A DNA stretch of 26,432 nucleotides from JADJPL01 sp964607915 (GTDB lineage: Bacteria > Bacteroidota > Bacteroidia > Chitinophagales > Saprospiraceae). Positions 23,601-26,432 of this stretch are shown here, piece by piece. Within the stretch, counting starts at the first letter, position 1. Every line of letters starts with the position of its first letter. The notes beneath the pieces are model-generated. The model searched no databases. It was not told the origin of the DNA and saw nothing but the letters and a program-made list of their open reading frames with translations. The position numbers and the translations under genes were made by a program. Location: the NCBI GenBank assembly GCA_964607915.1, contig CAZSMU010000037.1:1-26432 (forward strand). The letters run 5' to 3'.

Positions 23601-26366
23601 ATACGAACCGAAATAGAACAGCTCTACATCAAATCCGTTGGAATGGAACTCCCCGTGGTCAAAGATGAGCTGAAAGGCCTTGATGTCGCTGCTCAGGGTA
23701 TAGGTCGCCGGGGTGCGCACGTTCAACTGCCCGTACTCGAAGCGGGGCGTGCTTTTGAGGGTGTGCTGGCCGCTCGTGGCTTTGAGGACCAGGTTGTCGA
23801 AGCGGTTCGAGCGCAGGTTGGTGTCCAGCTCCATGGAGCCGTACAAAAAGAGTAGGTTGCCGTCGAACACCGGGTTGCCCGTCGTTTTTTGCCACAACAT
23901 GTTGCGGCAGTATGCCGCCCCGCTGCCGGTATAGACCTGGTCGTTGAGCCCGCTGAAGGATTTTTCGTCAAAAAATACATCGTCTATGGGCGTAGGCACA
24001 CACTGGCCCCCCGCCCCTCCGGAACTGAGCGACCAGTGCGACGTGTCAAACCAGTCGCCGGCACCGCCCACCCAGTACAGCTTCCTGCCCTGCTCTTCGG
24101 CGATGCTCCAGCCTTTCGTACTCCCGATGCCGACCGAACTCCACAAGGCCGGGTTGCCGGGCCCCACTTCCTCCACGTCCTGGATGATGAAGCGCTCCAA
24201 CTGCAAATCCCGCGGGGTGGACAGATAGGCGCTGCTGCGATCTACGTTGCTGTTGATCTCCACCATCGCCTGGCAACCCGGCGGACTGATGATCTGGTCC
24301 ACAAAGAGCGTGTCTCGGATGTCAATCGTATATACACTGCCCCGGAACACCTGCCAGACCTTGATTACCCCCGCCTTGCTTTCGCTGTAGTGCGTGAAAT
24401 ACGCGCCGCCGTAGTTCGTCAGGGAATCTATTTCCATAGGGGGCGAACTTTGGGTGTTGGTGTAGAGCGACGCGCCGTAGCGGAATACCACCTCGTGGTA
24501 GGCCAACCCTTTGGGGCCCGTCTTCTCCATAGAGCCGTACCAGAAGAATTCGATGCGGGAAGTGCCGGCCTTGAAGCTGCAATTCTCGGTTTCGATCTGC
24601 CACACGAGGTACTGGTAGTCCGGGGTCTGGACCTTGATGTGGGAATCCTCGAGGCTGATCTCCCGGAAGGTGTTCGTGTTGGAATAGAAGCGCTGCAGGT
24701 TGACGGTCTGGCTGTTGGTGTTGAGCCGCCCCTGCAGGAAATAGACGTTGCGCAGCACCGAAAAGCTGTCGTTGAGAATCCAGCTCCCGGAACCGTTGAA
24801 CGTGGCGTCCTGGGCAAACCGTTGCCCGGCGCTCTCTATGGTATTGCCCGGCTGGTTGCTCTCGAAAAATACATCGCCTTCAAACTCGAACTTCATGTTC
24901 GGAATCAGCGCCAGGGAGCCGAAAATGCGCAGGTTGCGATCTACCGCTCCCTTGAACACGGGGTTTCCCGTGGCGCCAAACCACTCCATGGAGCGGCAGT
25001 AGAGGTTGTCGCGGTCGGCCACCACAATCCCGCCGGGCGTGCGGAAGGAGTTGGCGTCAAAGATGACGTCGTCGCCGGCAGTGGGCACACAGGCACCGCC
25101 GGGGCCGCCGCTCTGCAGCGACCAGTTGGCCGCATCGCTCCAGAACCCGGTGTCGCCGACCCAGTACAGGCGGTTGGTGGACTTGGCGCGAATCGCCCAG
25201 CCGCTGTTGTTGCCGAGATCGGCGGTGTTGGATGCTTCAAAGTACGCGCCGCCCCTGCCGTGGATGTCGCGCAGGGATAAAAAATCGCCGCGTATGGTGT
25301 CCTGCACCGCCCGGAATACCACCGGCACCCCCGGCTTGCTGCTGAACACCTGGATAGGGGCGGGACAACTGCCCGCCGCAACCAGCTTGCGCAAAGGGTA
25401 GGTGCGCCCGCCCTCAAAGGAGAAATTCTTTCCCGGCGCCAGCGACAGCGTGTCCAACTGGAAGCCGCCGGCAAAGGTCGCGTCGCCGCGCAGGTCCAGG
25501 TGCCGGATGCGGAGACCCAGGGTATCCCGGTTCTCGTTGACGAAGCGCAGCTCCCCCTGCGCACTGCTGAACCACAGCCGCCCAAACCCGATCTGCCCCG
25601 CAAAGGGCTGGATGCGGAAAAAAACGCCCGGAGCCGTGAAGCGGAGCGTGGACGAGTCCCCCTTGAAGGTCAGTTGCGACAGGGAGATATTGGCGATGGG
25701 CTCTTCTATGTAGGATTGGAAGTACGGGAAGTAGGCCGTTCCCGTCACGGTGAGCAGGGAAGTGCCCAGGTCGAGCGAGAGCGGCGCCGTGGCGACGATG
25801 CGCAGCACCTCGGTCTGTATGGGTTTGTTGCCCGAAACAAAATTGCCCGTTTCAAAGGCGAGGATGCTGTCCACCCGGAGCTCGCTGTCGAGGGTCCAGC
25901 CCCCGCCGTTGCCGGAAAAGCGCACGTTGCGCAGCATCAGATGCCCCGCCGGGTCTATCCGGTACCCGCCCGTATTCGCCGAGAACACGACGTCGCCCAG
26001 GAAATCGAAGGCCATAGACGGGGTCAGCACGAGGCTGCCAAAGACGTAGAGGGTCGCCTCCTCCGGTGCCGAGAAGCGCGGGGCCCCGGCAGCGCCCGTC
26101 CAGTTCATGTCCAGGCAATACACCGAGACGTCGGTGCTGACCGTCTGCCCCGGCGCACTGAAAGACGCGGCATCGAAAAAGACGCGGTCTTTGGCCGTAG
26201 GAATCTGGTTGTGGCGGGTCGAACCCCCCGAAGCAGTAGCCCAGTGGCTGAGGTCTGACCAGTTGCCGCTACCGCCTACCCAATAGTAGTCAGCCGCTCC
26301 CAGAGAGGTGCTGAAGAAGAAGAGGAAAGATACAGCCATCAAGGCCTGTCGGCTCAGAAGGTACAT
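20619..26366 (-). CDS. Giant multi-domain secreted protein with T9SS type B sorting domain
   Basis: 1915 residues. The N-terminal signal peptide MYLLSRQALMAVSFLFFFS sends it across the inner membrane. The last ~95 residues (NAFSPNGDGVNDEF, YELRLFDRWGNLVF, GWDGTYRGAKLPQGVFLYTL) are the gliding-motility-associated CHU_C-type domain recognised by the Type IX secretion system. In between come three ~365-residue beta-rich units each opening with a WVGG module (Trp29, Trp402, Trp765), then ten ~70-residue Ig-like repeats (about 1117-1815). It is probably a fibrous cell-surface or released adhesin or structural protein; no catalytic motif is visible. ATG 26366 is preferred to 26423 because it begins the signal peptide and lies below the promoter. 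The frame is open throughout. It is a single-gene transcription unit. Confidence 0.92.
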   Translation of the reverse strand: MYLLSRQALMAVSFLFFFSTSLGAADYYWVGGSGNWSDLSHWATASGGSTRHNQIPTAKDRVFFDAASFSAPGQTVSTDVSVYCLDMNWTGAAGAPRFSAPEEATLYVFGSLVLTPSMAFDFLGDVVFSANTGGYRIDPAGHLMLRNVRFSGNGGGWTLDSELRVDSILAFETGNFVSGNKPIQTEVLRIVATAPLSLDLGTSLLTVTGTAYFPYFQSYIEEPIANISLSQLTFKGDSSTLRFTAPGVFFRIQPFAGQIGFGRLWFSSAQGELRFVNENRDTLGLRIRHLDLRGDATFAGGFQLDTLSLAPGKNFSFEGGRTYPLRKLVAAGSCPAPIQVFSSKPGVPVVFRAVQDTIRGDFLSLRDIHGRGGAYFEASNTADLGNNSGWAIRAKSTNRLYWVGDTGFWSDAANWSLQSGGPGGACVPTAGDDVIFDANSFRTPGGIVVADRDNLYCRSMEWFGATGNPVFKGAVDRNLRIFGSLALIPNMKFEFEGDVFFESNQPGNTIESAGQRFAQDATFNGSGSWILNDSFSVLRNVYFLQGRLNTNSQTVNLQRFYSNTNTFREISLEDSHIKVQTPDYQYLVWQIETENCSFKAGTSRIEFFWYGSMEKTGPKGLAYHEVVFRYGASLYTNTQSSPPMEIDSLTNYGGAYFTHYSESKAGVIKVWQVFRGSVYTIDIRDTLFVDQIISPPGCQAMVEINSNVDRSSAYLSTPRDLQLERFIIQDVEEVGPGNPALWSSVGIGSTKGWSIAEEQGRKLYWVGGAGDWFDTSHWSLSSGGAGGQCVPTPIDDVFFDEKSFSGLNDQVYTGSGAAYCRNMLWQKTTGNPVFDGNLLFLYGSMELDTNLRSNRFDNLVLKATSGQHTLKSTPRFEYGQLNVRTPATYTLSSDIKAFQLIFDHGEFHSNGFDVELFYFGSYIQQNFRRLRMGGSHWILKGFDDNYRATWAVYQTLEMFPDSSLLEFTSRTPRLLVQDSSVFHNVLFSAQDGLSKVQTFRGRLRYNRLEFLNDGMLLGNHLADSLLFSPGKSYQLDAQGLQEVRSFLQVIGNNCLSIALSSTQPGVKSRLRMNSGTIAADFIQMRDQQAEGSAAFFAGTHSTNISNSNAGWRFESPEDFVDEGILGKDIVLCKGTTARLDARTFIPGEQYLWSDGSKEPFLSTSVPGTFWAEVRYGSRCTFRDSIQVLAAAEFRAELPADTILCTGDTLRLDAALPLLGIRYLWQDSTRKSGFTVRGPGKYRVELELSGCTSADSLQVSYQALPAVGLGPDRSLCPAEVLRLGSGNAAAVSYRWQDGSRDSTILVSRADTYAVEVFDGRCRARDTVAIRYESPMNLSLGRDTTICEGAVVTWAPPIPDAAFRWQDGSTTPSFSAGNSGVYWVEARRNNCAERDSVSLSVQALPRFELGADTTLCQGQTLVLQGPATAGVAYKWNTGAAVQRVEVFSSAGYALTATLNGCTFSDARQVTFNPLPELSLGPDLSPCPGEEVLMTPYSPGAVLKWQDGSTGPAFRIRQDGLYWAEATRSGCSRRDSIQVAYRVAPLVALGADTTLCAGQSLLLQSPFPGATYRWSSGSTAVSETVRQAGTYWLESELNGCKVRDSIRVAIFAFPADWLGPDRALCEGQTLRLSASTPGASYRWQDGSANPVFTVDRPGSYTVEVKVGVCVQRDTVRMSYNPLPVFSLCKDKTLCGGSALSLLAPEEADTYRWSTGASARQVSVSQSGLVWAEATMDGCSWRDSITIRFQPVPRPSLGPDTTICTKDKLLLKSNIQAERYEWQDGSTGPQLSVSQAGTYILRTSDGLCRGADTIVVQTRECAVFSLFAPNAFSPNGDGVNDEFIPQLPPAVEVIRYELRLFDRWGNLVFQSQTPGQGWDGTYRGAKLPQGVFLYTLVIQARDDVQEIEDTFSGDVLLLR
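20922..23018 (-). repeat. Ten tandem Ig-like repeats (about 70 residues each) in the giant protein
   Basis: Each repeat opens with a DxxLCxGxxLxL-type strand, has a central YRWQDGS-like turn, then GxYxVE and a second cysteine followed by an RDSI/xDTV strand and a Pro-terminated linker (LPxxxLGP). The two cysteines per repeat suggest one disulfide each. At the DNA level CCGTCCTGCCA recurs near 21024, 21439, 21851, 22269 and 22477, with a variant near 22687. Ten repeats at about 210 bp each fill the interval. Confidence 0.85.
23019..26288 (-). repeat. Three long repeat units with WVGG-type opening modules in the giant protein
   Basis: Three units start with YYWVGGSGNWSD, LYWVGDTGFWSD and LYWVGGAGDWFD. 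Each continues with HWS/NWS-SGG, a conserved Pro, DxxxFD-xxSF, a YC-x-MxW strand, GxPxF and an FGSLxLxP-like strand. The starts are spaced 373 and 363 residues apart. The remaining ~250 residues per unit are beta-rich with SFxxGxxY-type strands resembling right-handed beta-helix or autotransporter-like folds. The module has no enzyme motif that I recognise. Confidence 0.75.
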
Positions 26367-26392
26367 AGTGTCGGTTTTTGAGATTTCGGGGG

Positions 26393-26423
26393 TAAAAGTA
26401 AGGGCTTTTGTTGGAATTCTCAA
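26393..26423 (-). promoter_or_regulatory. Promoter of the giant surface protein gene (TTG-N20-TACTTTTA)
   Basis: On the minus strand TTG (26423-26421), a 20-bp spacer and TACTTTTA (26400-26393) match TTG-N19/20-TAnnTTTG except for the last base. The ATG at 26366 lies 26 nt downstream. The match supports that start and makes the further-upstream ATG at 26423 unlikely. Confidence 0.55.
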
Positions 26424-26432
26424 TGGGGGAGG

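Noticed and set aside
23889..25280. A 463-codon + strand open frame opposite the giant protein gene
   Set aside because: Shadow of a repeat-rich GC-rich gene; composition is Arg/Gly/His biased with no domain.
1..26432. CRISPR array, tRNA, rRNA, insertion sequence or prophage genes
   Set aside because: No regularly spaced short repeats, no cloverleaf-like segment, no transposase, integrase or phage structural motif was found on either strand.

Overview
The window comes from a Bacteroidota chromosome, most likely a high-GC Saprospiria-like lineage. The signs are a SusC/SusD outer-membrane pair, a giant secreted protein with a type B Type IX secretion (T9SS) C-terminal domain, a PgpH-like 7TM-HD hydrolase of the Bacteroidota form, starts without obvious Shine-Dalgarno sequences, and several promoters of the Bacteroidota TTG-N19/20-TAnnTTTG type. 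The lineage within the phylum is inference. Two runs of exactly ten Ns mark scaffold gaps, so this is a draft or metagenomic assembly.

Positions 1-12400 are mostly housekeeping. A transketolase and a small DUF1648 membrane protein are translationally coupled on the + strand. Facing them is a minus-strand operon: M1-family metallopeptidase, GT-B glycosyltransferase, membrane GT2 glycosyltransferase, and a RibB-type protein whose GTP cyclohydrolase II domain has lost its zinc ligands. A divergent + strand pair (DUF6580 membrane protein, Cys-rich DUF5522 protein) follows. Then come a minus-strand pair (PduO-type cobalamin adenosyltransferase and 7TM-HD hydrolase) and a thioredoxin that ends in a strong bidirectional terminator. 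Each N gap lies inside a coding region (M1 peptidase, 7TM-HD) and breaks its frame artificially.

Positions 12468-17709 are a nutrient-uptake operon on the minus strand: SusC (TonB-dependent transporter), SusD (lipoprotein) and a small lipoprotein. No carbohydrate-active enzyme is visible beside it.

Positions 17814-20492 hold the most interesting segment. It is a compact three-gene minus-strand operon encoding a DUF3696-type AAA/ABC ATPase, a PIN-like nuclease and an Rnl2-like RNA ligase with all nucleotidyltransferase motifs intact. The first two genes overlap by 17 bp and the last two are separated by 1 nt. The block is visibly AT-richer than its flanks, has its own near-perfect -7 element, and resembles an accessory or defence island combining an ATPase sensor, an RNA-cutting effector and an RNA-sealing enzyme. 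I do not recognise this three-gene combination as a named system.

Positions 20619-26423 encode one 1915-residue secreted protein: signal peptide, three ~365-residue units each opening with a WVGG-type module, ten ~70-residue two-cysteine Ig-like repeats, and a T9SS type B sorting domain. Its own promoter lies just inside the right edge. No tRNA, rRNA, CRISPR array, transposase or integrase was seen. No gene-free stretch exceeds 300 bases; the longest are 1-290 and 17603-17851.
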